A stretch of 64,000 bases of DNA. Origin: Paracoccus albus (lineage in GTDB: Bacteria > Pseudomonadota > Alphaproteobacteria > Rhodobacterales > Rhodobacteraceae). Positions 10,331 through 18,729 of this stretch are shown piece by piece. The notes under the pieces were generated by a model. The model ran no database searches and was not told where the DNA came from. It was given only the letters and a program-made list of their open reading frames with translations. Position 1 is the first letter of the stretch. Each line of letters begins with the position of its first letter. The position numbers and the translations under genes are program-made. The stretch is from assembly GCF_027913035.1 (NCBI RefSeq), contig NZ_CP115775.1, forward strand, positions 2,378,501-2,442,500, read 5' to 3'.

Positions 10331-10750
10331 TCAGAGCTTCACGGGACGATCAGCCGCTTCGCGCCGCTCATTCAGGAAGGCGTCGAATTCCGTTTTGTCA
10401 CGGGCTTCGCGCAGACGCTTCATGTATTCCATGAATTCACGATGCTCGTCTTCCAGACGCTTCAGCGTTTCGTCGCGATAGGAATCGAAGGCGGTGTTGC
10501 CTGTCGATTGGCTGGTGAAATGCGAGCGTGCCGAGTTGCGGCGTTTTGAACAGCTGAACATCCGATTGCTCCCGATCATGTAGAAGAGTAGCGCCAGACC
10601 CACGGGCCAGACGAAGATGAATGCGGCGATCATGGCCACGAGCCAGGCAGGTTTGCCACGTTCATCGAGCCAGTCACGCGCCTGTACCAGTAAACCGTTA
10701 ATCCGGCTGAACAGGCTGGGCCGGTAGGTGGTGGTCGCGCCGTATTCCAT
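10331..10750 (-). CDS. DUF2852 domain-containing membrane protein
   Basis: A 139-residue protein starting MEYGATTTYRPSLF, with one clear membrane segment (PAWLVAMIAAFIFVWPVGLALLFYMIGSNRMF, about residues 31-60) and a charged C-terminal helix (YRDETLKRLEDEHREFMEYMKRLREARDK) that could be coiled coil. This is the DUF2852 layout; no function is known to me. I chose the ATG at 10750 with GGAAAC upstream over the open frame to 10825. A perfect 19-bp palindrome lies 22 bp upstream of the start, so a dimeric repressor probably controls it. Confidence 0.85.
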   Translation of the reverse strand: MEYGATTTYRPSLFSRINGLLVQARDWLDERGKPAWLVAMIAAFIFVWPVGLALLFYMIGSNRMFSCSKRRNSARSHFTSQSTGNTAFDSYRDETLKRLEDEHREFMEYMKRLREARDKTEFDAFLNERREAADRPVKL

Positions 10751-10772
10751 ATCTAGGTTTCCTTTGCTTGCT

Positions 10773-10791
10773 ATGTGAATACTATTCACAT
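10773..10791. promoter_or_regulatory. Perfect 19-bp palindromic operator upstream of the DUF2852 gene
   Basis: ATGTGAATACTATTCACAT is an exact inverted repeat (9-bp arms around one base). It sits between the DUF2852 start (10750) and the end of the TetR gene (10902). Length and symmetry fit a TetR-family operator. The neighbouring TetR protein is the obvious candidate ligand, but that is inference. Confidence 0.7.
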
Positions 10792-10901
10792 TACCAGAGA
10801 TGGTGCAAAAGCAGACCTTTATCAAGTGCCAGCCAACTAAAATCGTACGTAAATCGGAAAAAAGCTCTAAATCGTGGTCAGGGGCGCAAGCGCCGAGTCG
10901 A

Positions 10902-11516
10902 TCAGTGCGCGACGAGGTTCAGGCCACGCAGGTAAATCAGCACCGCCGAACCGAGCATATCCTCGGGCGAAACAGGGGTTCGGGAATAGTTCTTGTTGCG
11001 GGCAAAAAGCTCCACAACACCGTGGCTGAGCGCCCATATATGGTTCGCCACCATGCGCGCGGGCGGACGTTCCTCTATCGGAAGACGTTCCGACAGACGC
11101 TCGGCACCACGGACCAGTACGCTGAAGGCACGTTCCGAAGTTTCCCATAGATCGGGGTTAGAGACGACGGCAATGTTGCTTTCGAACATCGCCGTATAAT
11201 AGCCGGGGCTGTCGCTGGCGAATTCCAGATAGCAGTTGCCAACCCTCGCAAGGGCGACAAGCGGATTTGGCGTACCGTCAGCCCATGCGGCATTGACCTT
11301 TTCGGCAAATGCAACAAATCCGCGACGGGCGACTTCTTCCAACAGATCGTCCCGGCCCTTGAAATGCCGATACGGGGCCGCTGCCGAGACACCTGCACGA
11401 CGTGCGGCCTCGGCCAGCGTGAATGCCTGCGGGCCACTCTTCTCGATCAGATAAACTGCGGCCTCTACAAGCGCCTCACGCAGATTGCCGTGGTGATAGG
11501 ACTGTCGCTCCGGCAC
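10902..11516 (-). CDS. TetR family transcriptional regulator
   Basis: A 204-residue regulator. N-terminal DNA-binding domain: SYHHGNLREALVEAAVYLI (helix 1) and the helix-turn-helix TLAEAARRAGVSAAAPYRHF (about residues 33-52). The C-terminal part (PLVALARVGNCYLEFASDSPGYYTAMF, VANHIWALSHGVVELFA) looks like the WHG-type ligand-binding domain. The start appears to be GTG at 11516, only 3 nt after the ptsH stop, so it is probably translated from the phosphocarrier operon. A palindrome downstream, in front of the DUF2852 gene, is a likely target. Ligand unknown. Confidence 0.92.
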   Translation of the reverse strand: MPERQSYHHGNLREALVEAAVYLIEKSGPQAFTLAEAARRAGVSAAAPYRHFKGRDDLLEEVARRGFVAFAEKVNAAWADGTPNPLVALARVGNCYLEFASDSPGYYTAMFESNIAVVSNPDLWETSERAFSVLVRGAERLSERLPIEERPPARMVANHIWALSHGVVELFARNKNYSRTPVSPEDMLGSAVLIYLRGLNLVAH

Positions 11517-11519
11517 CGG

Positions 11520-11798
11520 TCAACTATCCTCGCCAAAGCGATTGGCGACCAGCTCGGCCAAAGCATCCGCAAGTTCATTGGCCTGTGCGCCCGAAACGGC
11601 TATCGCGATCTCGCTGCCTCTGCCCGCGGCAAGCATCAGAAGACCCATGATCGAATCGCCCGACACAGTCATCCCTTCGCGCGTCACCTGAACGTCCGCG
11701 TCGTATCGCTCGACCATTTCGACGAACTTGGCCGATGCGCGGGCATGCAGGCCCTTTTCATTAACGACAGGAAGAACTCGACTTACAGGCTGGTTCAT
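11520..11798 (-). CDS. ptsH: HPr family phosphocarrier protein
   Basis: Small phosphocarrier of the phosphotransferase system, 92 residues. The active-site His is H18 in KGLHARASAKF, and the regulatory Ser is S49 in SGDSIMGLLMLAAGRG, the serine phosphorylated by HPr kinase. Its ATG overlaps the EIIA stop by 4 nt. No Enzyme I or sugar permease lies in the window, so it probably belongs to a regulatory PTS acting on carbon metabolism together with the HprK encoded upstream. Confidence 0.95.
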   Translation of the reverse strand: MNQPVSRVLPVVNEKGLHARASAKFVEMVERYDADVQVTREGMTVSGDSIMGLLMLAAGRGSEIAIAVSGAQANELADALAELVANRFGEDS

Positions 11799-12211
11799 TG
11801 TGCGACGTGGCGCGGGGCCAGTTCCTCATGAACCGAGTAGCTGTCGATGTATTTGCGCCCGGCCGCGACGGCATGGGCAGCGGCCTGATCGGCCGGTAGG
11901 TGACGCAGTTTCGCAAGCTTAACAAGCATGGGCAGGTTTGCGCCGTAAAGAATGACGCGGTTTCGGACGGAACAGGCCGGAAGCGACAGGTTAGAGGGCG
12001 ATCCGCCGAAAATATCGGTGACCACGACGACGCCGTCGCCGTCATCTACATCATCCGCAGCCCGACAGATTTCGCGGCTTTTGGCGTTGCGATCGTGCTC
12101 ATCCTCGATAGTGATTGTGCGCACGCCGGATTGCGGCCCAACCACATGCTCCATCGCGGAGAGATATTCCCGTGCCAGACCGCCATGCGCCACGATGACA
12201 ATTCCGATCAA
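11795..12211 (-). CDS. PTS system EIIA component, mannose (ManX) family
   Basis: A 138-residue single-domain EIIA of the mannose type. It starts [17 protein letters not shown], with the phosphoacceptor His at residue 9, and includes [20 protein letters not shown] typical of the fold. The start codon is TTG (12211), nested in the rapZ stop as TTGA. No IIB/IIC permease is present, so it likely serves as a regulatory phosphorylation target, as in other alphaproteobacterial hprK operons. Confidence 0.93.
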   Translation of the reverse strand: MIGIVIVAHGGLAREYLSAMEHVVGPQSGVRTITIEDEHDRNAKSREICRAADDVDDGDGVVVVTDIFGGSPSNLSLPACSVRNRVILYGANLPMLVKLAKLRHLPADQAAAHAVAAGRKYIDSYSVHEELAPRHVAQ

Positions 12212-13173
12212 ATCTGCGTTCCCTGAGAGGTTGAACCCGAAACAGCCAAACGCGGCTTTTCAGCATCGCGACGTTCAAGTTCTCTGTGACGTTTCGACAC
12301 CTGCCAACCATGTTCGGCAAGCGCTTTTGACATAATTTCTGTCAGAGTGACAGAGCGATGTTGCCCGCCGGTGCAGCCAAAGCCGATGGCAAGATGCGTT
12401 TTGCCCTCGGCAAGATGTGCGGGTAGCAGGAAAAGAATGAGGTCACGGACCTTTTGCAGGAATTCGTCGAAGCGCGCATCCGACCTGACGAATCGCTGCA
12501 CCGCGGCGTCCCGACCGTCCAAGGCACGAAGCTGGGGATTCCAATGCGGGTTTTCAAGGAAGCGGCAATCGAACATCATGTCGATGCCCCGCGGCACCCC
12601 GCGCTTGTACGAAAAGCTCTGCACCGATACCGCCAGTCTCGCATCCGGGTCGGTATCGAAAAAGCGCGACAATTCGGCCTTCAGATCGTGGGGCGACATT
12701 TCGGACGTATTAACCAGCACATCAGCGCGCACCCTGATTGGCGCCAGCAAATCCATTTCCGCCAATATCCCATCCAGCGGAGCCCCGTCATGCGCCATTG
12801 GGTGACGCCTGCGGGTTTCATTAAAGCGTCGGACCAGAATCGTCGAATCGCAATCGAGATAAAGAACCTCGGGCACGTAATCGGGATGACGGGTCAGACG
12901 GTCGATCAACTCGATCACTGCAGATGCAGAAAAATCGCGGTTCCTGACGTCGAGACCAAGCGCCAGCGGCGTCGGACGCGCGGGGCCGTCCAGCAGTCGA
13001 GGGACCAGCGACAAGGGCAGGTTGTCGATCGCTTCAAAGCCCAGATCTTCCAGTACGTTGATTGCCGTCGAACGCCCAGCCCCAGAGGGGCCGGTGACAA
13101 GCACCAGCCGTGTCGTGGGACTGTCCACCGCCGCCGGATTGGTGGCGTCGCTGGGGGTCATGGCTTCGTTCAT
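12208..13173 (-). CDS. rapZ: RNase adapter RapZ / nucleotide-binding YvcJ family protein
   Basis: P-loop protein of 321 residues with [29 protein letters not shown] (about residues 25-53) and the C-terminal [20 protein letters not shown]. In Escherichia coli RapZ adapts RNase E to the sRNA GlmZ and so controls glmS; in alphaproteobacteria the gene is regularly found between hprK and EIIA, and the target here is not known. The ATG at 13173 overlaps the hprK stop by 4 nt; an in-frame ATG at 13161 is possible. Confidence 0.94.
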   Translation of the reverse strand: MNEAMTPSDATNPAAVDSPTTRLVLVTGPSGAGRSTAINVLEDLGFEAIDNLPLSLVPRLLDGPARPTPLALGLDVRNRDFSASAVIELIDRLTRHPDYVPEVLYLDCDSTILVRRFNETRRRHPMAHDGAPLDGILAEMDLLAPIRVRADVLVNTSEMSPHDLKAELSRFFDTDPDARLAVSVQSFSYKRGVPRGIDMMFDCRFLENPHWNPQLRALDGRDAAVQRFVRSDARFDEFLQKVRDLILFLLPAHLAEGKTHLAIGFGCTGGQHRSVTLTEIMSKALAEHGWQVSKRHRELERRDAEKPRLAVSGSTSQGTQI

Positions 13174-13634
13174 GGCTTGACCGGCAACAACTCAACGTCG
13201 GGTACAAGGTGACCGCCCTGCAACAACAGGAAGATCGTATTTGAAAGATGATCCGATAATGGCCCAAGAACAAGAGGTAGTAACACATGCTTGACATGAG
13301 TGTTGCGATTAGGCGGCAGGCGTTCTGTTTCGTTTCGGCCAAGATCGACAACCAAATCTATGCTGCCCGGCTGGTAGGGAAGTCGCATGATCCCGATACG
13401 CCGCGCTTCTATCAGTCCAGCCAGTTGATCGGGCGGCTCTGCGAAAATCGCATTGCCCCGCCGGCACAGCCTGATCCTGTCATCCGCGATAAGTGTGGCG
13501 CCCAAGGCGATCAATCGCACGCAGAGGCTGGATTTACCGCTGCCGGATGGTCCGAGAATCAGCACGCCTCTGCCGTTTTGCTGCACTGCAGAGCCATGAA
13601 TGGTTTCGCTTTCAACCACTTCGCTAACCAGCAA
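13170..13634 (-). CDS. hprK: HPr kinase/phosphorylase (short alphaproteobacterial form)
   Basis: Phosphorylates and dephosphorylates the regulatory Ser of HPr. Only the C-terminal catalytic domain is present (154 residues; Gram-positive HprK is about 310), as is normal in alphaproteobacteria. The Walker A motif [12 protein letters not shown] (about 26-37) and ADDRIRL follow the family. The start is uncertain: TTG at 13634 is the first codon of the frame and GTG at 13619 is an alternative, both without a clear ribosome site. Divergent from pckA; operator-like repeats lie in and near its 5' end. Confidence 0.92.
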   Translation of the reverse strand: MLVSEVVESETIHGSAVQQNGRGVLILGPSGSGKSSLCVRLIALGATLIADDRIRLCRRGNAIFAEPPDQLAGLIEARRIGIMRLPYQPGSIDLVVDLGRNETERLPPNRNTHVKHVLLPLVLGPLSDHLSNTIFLLLQGGHLVPDVELLPVKP

Positions 13635-13661
13635 ACACTTTTGCGGGCTCGATAACGCCCC

Positions 13662-13694
13662 TGTTTGCGCTAAACATTCCTGATTTCGCTAACA
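13662..13694. promoter_or_regulatory. Candidate LacI-type operators upstream of pckA
   Basis: Two similar near-palindromes lie 92-124 bp before the pckA start: TGTTTGCGCTAAACA (13662-13676) and TGATTTCGCTAACA (13681-13694). A further half-site CGCTAAC lies at 13622-13628. The CG-centred symmetry is that of LacI-family operators. pckA is known to be controlled by LacI-family regulators in alphaproteobacteria (PckR in Sinorhizobium, CceR in Rhodobacter); that this is such a site is inference. Confidence 0.45.
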
Positions 13695-13785
13695 TGGACC
13701 AATCCCCTCTTTTTTCACATAACTGCCATGTTATAGGGCTTTGGCAGACGTGCCTGTCCAGACTTTCAGCGGAGTTATTCATTCA

Positions 13786-15384
13786 ATGTCGCAGTCCCGT
13801 GTAAACCCGAATTTCAAGCTAGAAGATCAGGGAATCAAAGGGGCCGGGTCCGTCTATTATAACCTTCTGGAACCCGCATTGATCGAGCATGCCATCTCGC
13901 GCGGCGAGGGCAAACTTGGTCTGGGCGGCACGTTTCTGGTGTCCACCGGAAAGCATACCGGCCGTTCGCCCAAGGACAAATTCGTTGTTCGCACAGCCGA
14001 TGTCGAAGACACCATCTGGTGGGAAAACAACAAGCCGATGGACCCTGCCGCCTTTGATCGGCTGTACGAGGACATGCTGGCCCATATGAGGGGCAAGGAT
14101 TACTTCGTTCAGGACCTTTATGCCGGTGCCGACGCCGAGCAGCGCCTTGATGTGCGCGTCGTGTCCGAACTGGCTTGGCACAACCTGTTCATCCGTCACC
14201 TGCTGCGCCGCCCGGCCGCGGACGAGCTTGCCGGGTTCGAGCCGGAATTCACGATCATCAACTGCCCCAGCTTCAAGGCTGATCCCAAACGCCACGGCTG
14301 CCGGACCGAGACGGTCATCGCGCTGAACTTCGAAAAGAAGATGATCCTGATCGGCAACACGGAATATGCGGGCGAAAACAAGAAGGGCGTGTTCACCCTT
14401 CTGAACTACATACTGCCCGGTCGAGGCGTCATGCCCATGCATTGCAGCGCGAACCATGCCCCCAAAGATGACAGCGACGTCGCTGTTTTCTTCGGCCTTT
14501 CGGGCACCGGAAAGACAACCCTTTCCGCCGATCCTTCGCGGGTGCTGATCGGCGATGATGAGCATGGCTGGTCGGACAAAGGTGTCTTCAACTTTGAAGG
14601 CGGGTGCTACGCCAAGACGATCAACCTGTCCGAGAAGGCCGAGCCCGAGATATTTGCAACGACGCGCAAATTCGGCACGGTTATCGAAAACATGGTTTAC
14701 GATCCCGATACGCTGGTGCTGGATTTCGAAGACAGCTCGATCACCGAAAATATGCGCTGCGCCTATCCGCTGGACTATATCTCCAACGCGTCCGAGACCG
14801 GGACAGGCGGCGTGCCGAAGAATATCATCATGCTGACCTGCGATGCCTATGGTGTTCTGCCGCCTATCGCGCGTCTGTCACCGGCGCAGGCGATGTATCA
14901 TTTCCTGTCCGGCTTCACGTCCAAGACCCCGGGGACCGAGGTCGGCGTGACGGAGCCGACGCCGACATTTTCGACCTGCTTCGGTGCGCCCTTCATGCCG
15001 CGCCGTCCGGAAGCTTATGGCGAACTGCTTCAACAAAAAATCGCCGAAACCGGCGCGACCTGCTGGCTCGTGAATACCGGCTGGACCGGGGGCGCCTTCG
15101 GCACCGGTTCGCGGATGCCGATCAAGGCGACACGCTCACTGCTGACGGCGGCACTGGATGGATCGCTGAACGATGCGCAGTTCCGAAAAGATGCGAATTT
15201 CGGGTTCGAGGTTCCGGTATCCGTTCCCGGCGTATCCGATGTCCTTCTGGACCCGCGCCGCACATGGGATGACGGCGCGGCATATGATGTGCAGGCGAAA
15301 AAGCTGGTCGAGATGTTCTCGGACAATTTTGCGCAATATATCGACAAGGTCGACGATCAGGTCAAATCAGCCGCCATTGGCTGA
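13786..15384 (+). CDS. pckA: Phosphoenolpyruvate carboxykinase (ATP)
   Basis: Gluconeogenic enzyme converting oxaloacetate and ATP to PEP, CO2 and ADP. The protein has 532 residues, as usual. Visible are the kinase P-loop [16 protein letters not shown], the metal/ATP-binding segment [19 protein letters not shown], and the substrate motif [16 protein letters not shown] near the N-terminus. The ATG at 13786 ([10 protein letters not shown]) with GGAG upstream is preferred over the TTG at 13741. It is divergent from hprK. The 5' region holds CGCTAAC repeats that may be repressor sites. Confidence 0.97.
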   Translation: MSQSRVNPNFKLEDQGIKGAGSVYYNLLEPALIEHAISRGEGKLGLGGTFLVSTGKHTGRSPKDKFVVRTADVEDTIWWENNKPMDPAAFDRLYEDMLAHMRGKDYFVQDLYAGADAEQRLDVRVVSELAWHNLFIRHLLRRPAADELAGFEPEFTIINCPSFKADPKRHGCRTETVIALNFEKKMILIGNTEYAGENKKGVFTLLNYILPGRGVMPMHCSANHAPKDDSDVAVFFGLSGTGKTTLSADPSRVLIGDDEHGWSDKGVFNFEGGCYAKTINLSEKAEPEIFATTRKFGTVIENMVYDPDTLVLDFEDSSITENMRCAYPLDYISNASETGTGGVPKNIIMLTCDAYGVLPPIARLSPAQAMYHFLSGFTSKTPGTEVGVTEPTPTFSTCFGAPFMPRRPEAYGELLQQKIAETGATCWLVNTGWTGGAFGTGSRMPIKATRSLLTAALDGSLNDAQFRKDANFGFEVPVSVPGVSDVLLDPRRTWDDGAAYDVQAKKLVEMFSDNFAQYIDKVDDQVKSAAIG

Positions 15385-15403
15385 GTCCTTATTGCAACGC
15401 CGC

Positions 15404-15437
15404 TGAAAATGCCGGCTCAATCGGGCCGGCATTTTCA
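15404..15437 (+). terminator. Rho-independent terminator after pckA
   Basis: A 13-bp perfect stem, TGAAAATGCCGGC (15404-15416) with GCCGGCATTTTCA (15425-15437), and an 8-nt loop, 20 bp after the pckA stop. Confidence 0.85.
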
Positions 15438-15505
15438 CATAGGGAAGTTTAACGGCCTTCCGATATATGCCAGTCTCTGCACACAAAAAAGATTGGGAGG
15501 ACAAT

Positions 15506-16819
15506 ATGCTTAGATTTTTATCCAGACCCGCCACACGATTGATGGAGCGATGGCTGCCCGACGCCTTCATCTTCGTGCTGGTGCTGACAGTGATTGCCAT
15601 GCTGGCCGCGCTTGGCATTCAGCGCACGAACCCGGTGGAGCTGATCAATATCTGGGGCACGGGCTTCTGGGCTCTGCTGCAATTCTCTATGCAGATGCTG
15701 CTGGTGCTGGTCACGGGCTATATCCTGGCGACATCCCCGCCGGTCAAACGGCTTCTGTCGGCCCTGGCAAAGCAGGCCAAATCACCCGGTGCCGCGATCA
15801 TTATGGTTACGCTGGTGTCGCTGGCAGCGGCGTGGATTAACTGGGGCTTTGGCCTTGTGGTCGGGGCCATCTTCGCGAGAGAGCTGGCGAGGCATGTGCG
15901 GGTCGACTATCGCCTGCTGGTTGCTTCTGCCTATTCCGGCTTCGTGATCTGGCATGGCGGCTTTTCTGGTTCTATCCCGCTGACGGTCGCGACAGAGGGG
16001 CATTTCACCGCCGATCAGATCGGGGTTATCCCTACATCTGAAACCATCTTTTCTTGGTGGAACCTGATGATGGTTGCAGTGATCGTCGTCGTGCTGCCCT
16101 TCGCCAACCGCATGATGATGCCCCGCGAAGAGGAAACCGTCCTGGTCGATCCGGCCACACTCGGCAACGACGAAGAACTGCCCCCACTGCGTTCTGACGC
16201 CACCCCGGCTGAGCGGTTGGAGAGTTCGCGCATCCTGATGTACCTGATCGGCATTCCGGGGATCATCTGGCTGGTGCTGTATTTCGCGGGCGGCGGCGGG
16301 TTGAACCTGAACGTCGTTAACTTCGCCTTCCTTTTCGTCGGCCTGACGCTTCATGGAACGGCACGCAGCGTGCTCGCTTCGCTTGACGATGCGGTAAAGG
16401 GCGGCGCGGGGATCGTCATCCAGTTCCCCTTCTATGCCGGGATCATGGCAATCATGACCGGCACGGGGCTGGCCGCAACGATGTCGGAATGGTTCGTGTC
16501 AATCTCGACGGCCACCACCCTGCCCTTCTGGAGCTTCATATCGGCCGGTATCGTCAACATCTTCGTGCCATCCGGCGGCGGCCAGTGGGCCGTTCAGGCC
16601 CCCATCATGCTGCCCGCGGCAGAAGCGCTTGGCGCAGATATCAGCAAGGTGATCATGGGCGTCGCATGGGGCGATGCCTGGACCAACCTGCTTCAGCCGT
16701 TCTGGGCACTTCCGATGCTGGGCATTGCCGGGCTGAAAGCGCGTGACATCATGGGCTTCTGTGTGGTCCTGCTGCTGATCACCGGCGTGATCATCGGCGG
16801 CATCCTCTGGTTCATCTGA
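15506..16819 (+). CDS. Short-chain fatty acid transporter, AtoE family
   Basis: A 437-residue polytopic membrane protein of the AtoE / TIGR00366 family, thought to import short-chain fatty acids such as butyrate or acetoacetate. The N-terminus FLSRPATRLMERWLPDAF and the segments AAWINWGFGLVVGAIFARELAR and IVNIFVPSGGGQWAVQAPI (about residues 350-368) are characteristic. The ATG at 15506 follows GGGAGG. It has its own transcript start after the pckA terminator; substrate is inferred from family, and a 3-hydroxybutyryl-CoA dehydrogenase is encoded elsewhere in the window. Confidence 0.9.
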   Translation: MLRFLSRPATRLMERWLPDAFIFVLVLTVIAMLAALGIQRTNPVELINIWGTGFWALLQFSMQMLLVLVTGYILATSPPVKRLLSALAKQAKSPGAAIIMVTLVSLAAAWINWGFGLVVGAIFARELARHVRVDYRLLVASAYSGFVIWHGGFSGSIPLTVATEGHFTADQIGVIPTSETIFSWWNLMMVAVIVVVLPFANRMMMPREEETVLVDPATLGNDEELPPLRSDATPAERLESSRILMYLIGIPGIIWLVLYFAGGGGLNLNVVNFAFLFVGLTLHGTARSVLASLDDAVKGGAGIVIQFPFYAGIMAIMTGTGLAATMSEWFVSISTATTLPFWSFISAGIVNIFVPSGGGQWAVQAPIMLPAAEALGADISKVIMGVAWGDAWTNLLQPFWALPMLGIAGLKARDIMGFCVVLLLITGVIIGGILWFI

Positions 16820-16837
16820 CGCAGCCGTGACAAACTT

Positions 16838-16867
16838 CGGCGCCGGTCAGACCGGCGCCGTTGCCTT
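16838..16867 (+). terminator. Hairpin terminator after the AtoE gene
   Basis: A perfect 10-bp stem (CGGCGCCGGT 16838-16847, ACCGGCGCCG 16851-16860) with a 3-nt loop, followed by TTGCCTTTTC. It overlaps the last codons of the convergent aminopeptidase gene, so one strand of the hairpin is also coding sequence. Confidence 0.6.
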
Positions 16868-18637
16868 TTCCAGCCAAGCCCGCGTTTCGCCATCGACGGC
16901 GGGGCCGATCTTTTCCAACACTTCGGCATGATAGGCATTCAGCCAGTCGCGTTCGGCTGGAGAAAGCATTTCCGTCACGATCATGCGCCGGTCGATCGGG
17001 GTAAAGGTCAGCGTCTCGAAGCCCAGCATATCGCGCCCATCCGGGCTTTCGGCGGGTGTCACAACCAGCAGGTTCTCGATCCGGATACCGAACGCCCCTT
17101 CGCGGTAATATCCTGGCTCATTCGACAGGATCATACCTTCTGCCAGCGGAACTTCAGATACACGGGAGATCCGCGCCGGACCTTCATGCACACACAGCGC
17201 CGCGCCGACGCCGTGGCCTGTCCCATGGTCGAAATCCAGTCCGGCCACCCAAAGCGGTGCCCGCGCGACGGCATCAATATCCCGGCCCGAGACGCCCTTC
17301 GGAAAACGCAATCGCGAAATCCCGATCATACCCTGCAGAACACGGGTAAAGGCGTCGCGCACCTGATCCGGCATATCACCGACCGCCACCGTGCGGGTAA
17401 TGTCCGTCGTGCCGTTTTCATATTGTCCGCCAGAGTCCACCAGAAGGACCTGACCATTGGCAAGCGCCAGATTGCTTGCCTCTGACACGCGATAATGCGG
17501 AAGCGCGGCATGGGGTCCAACGGCGCTGATCGTCTCGAAACTGATGTCGAGGATACCGGCCTCGCGCCGCAGATCCTCCAGCTTTCGGGCCACGTCTATT
17601 TCTGTCAGCTCGCCGGGCGCATTGGCATCCAGCCAGCAGAGGAAGCGCGCCATGACGGCCCCGTCCCGGACATGCACCTCTCGCATTCCGTCAATCTCGG
17701 CAGAGTTCTTGCGCGCCTTCGGCAAGACGACAGGGTCATCCTCTGCCGCGATGGTAATCCCCCGTTCCTCCAGTATCTGGAAAACTGCCTCTGGGGCAGA
17801 GGCCGGATCGACCCGCACCGGTCCCGACAGATTGGCCAGTGCCGCCTCGAAACCATCGGGGTGAATGATTGAGACTTCATTGCCAAGCTGCTGACACAGG
17901 TCGGCCCCGAACTTCTCAGGGTTGGCAAACACCTGAACAGAGCCATTTTCGTCAATGACCGCGAAACCAAGCACGACCGGGTTACGCGGGATATCGCTGC
18001 CACGAATGTTAAGCAGCCAGGCCAGAGAATCCGCCAGCGTCAGAACCGCCGCCTGCTGCTGATTTTCGCGCAGCACCTCCGCAATACGGGCGCGTTTCTG
18101 TGCCGCGCTTGCACCAGCGATCTGATCGTCATGGATGCGGACTTTGCCTTTAGGCGGATCGGGCCGGTCGGGCCAGATTTCATCAACAAGGTTGGTGACC
18201 GGGACAATTGCGATATTATCATCTTGCAGCTTCTCACGAAGCTCCGCGATCTCATGATGGGTATGCAGCCAAGGATCAAACCCGACCCGGCCACCTTCCG
18301 GCAATGCATCCCGCAGCCAGCCTGCGGGGCGGTTCTTCGGAAAATCAACCGGCTGGAAATGGTCCAGATCCAGCTGCGCCCGCGCCTGAACCGTATATCG
18401 GCCGTCGACAAACACACCGGCCCTATCCGCTGTTATCGCCGCCTGGCCCGCGCTTCCCGAAAAACCGGTCAGCCATCGCAGGCGGGCATCTGCATCGGCC
18501 ACATACTCGCCCTGATGCGCATCCGCGCGCGGAACCAGAAAAGCGTCAATGTCCCGCGCCTTCATCACCTTGCGCAGCGCCGCCAGTCGCGGCGGATGAT
18601 CGGATGGGTTGCCGTCGTTTGAGAAGGATTGAAACAT
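16847..18637 (-). CDS. Xaa-Pro aminopeptidase (aminopeptidase P, M24B)
   Basis: Dimetal peptidase that removes N-terminal residues preceding proline. At 596 residues it is the long form with two N-terminal creatinase-like domains before the C-terminal pita-bread catalytic domain. Metal ligands are visible: Asp in LLVDSGGQYENGTTDITRT (two aspartates), His in HGTGHGVGAALCVHEGP, Glu in LSNEPGYYREGAFGIRIEN (two glutamates). The ATG at 18637 follows AGGAGG. It is a single-gene unit convergent with the AtoE gene. Confidence 0.95.
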   Translation of the reverse strand: MFQSFSNDGNPSDHPPRLAALRKVMKARDIDAFLVPRADAHQGEYVADADARLRWLTGFSGSAGQAAITADRAGVFVDGRYTVQARAQLDLDHFQPVDFPKNRPAGWLRDALPEGGRVGFDPWLHTHHEIAELREKLQDDNIAIVPVTNLVDEIWPDRPDPPKGKVRIHDDQIAGASAAQKRARIAEVLRENQQQAAVLTLADSLAWLLNIRGSDIPRNPVVLGFAVIDENGSVQVFANPEKFGADLCQQLGNEVSIIHPDGFEAALANLSGPVRVDPASAPEAVFQILEERGITIAAEDDPVVLPKARKNSAEIDGMREVHVRDGAVMARFLCWLDANAPGELTEIDVARKLEDLRREAGILDISFETISAVGPHAALPHYRVSEASNLALANGQVLLVDSGGQYENGTTDITRTVAVGDMPDQVRDAFTRVLQGMIGISRLRFPKGVSGRDIDAVARAPLWVAGLDFDHGTGHGVGAALCVHEGPARISRVSEVPLAEGMILSNEPGYYREGAFGIRIENLLVVTPAESPDGRDMLGFETLTFTPIDRRMIVTEMLSPAERDWLNAYHAEVLEKIGPAVDGETRAWLEKATAPV

Positions 18638-18729
18638 GCGGGCCTCCTGCGAGAATATCTTTATTTGTCGCGGTTTAGATCAGGCTGACCGACTTGCGCA
18701 ACATATCTGCGCAAGCCCTGCCCGGCAAT

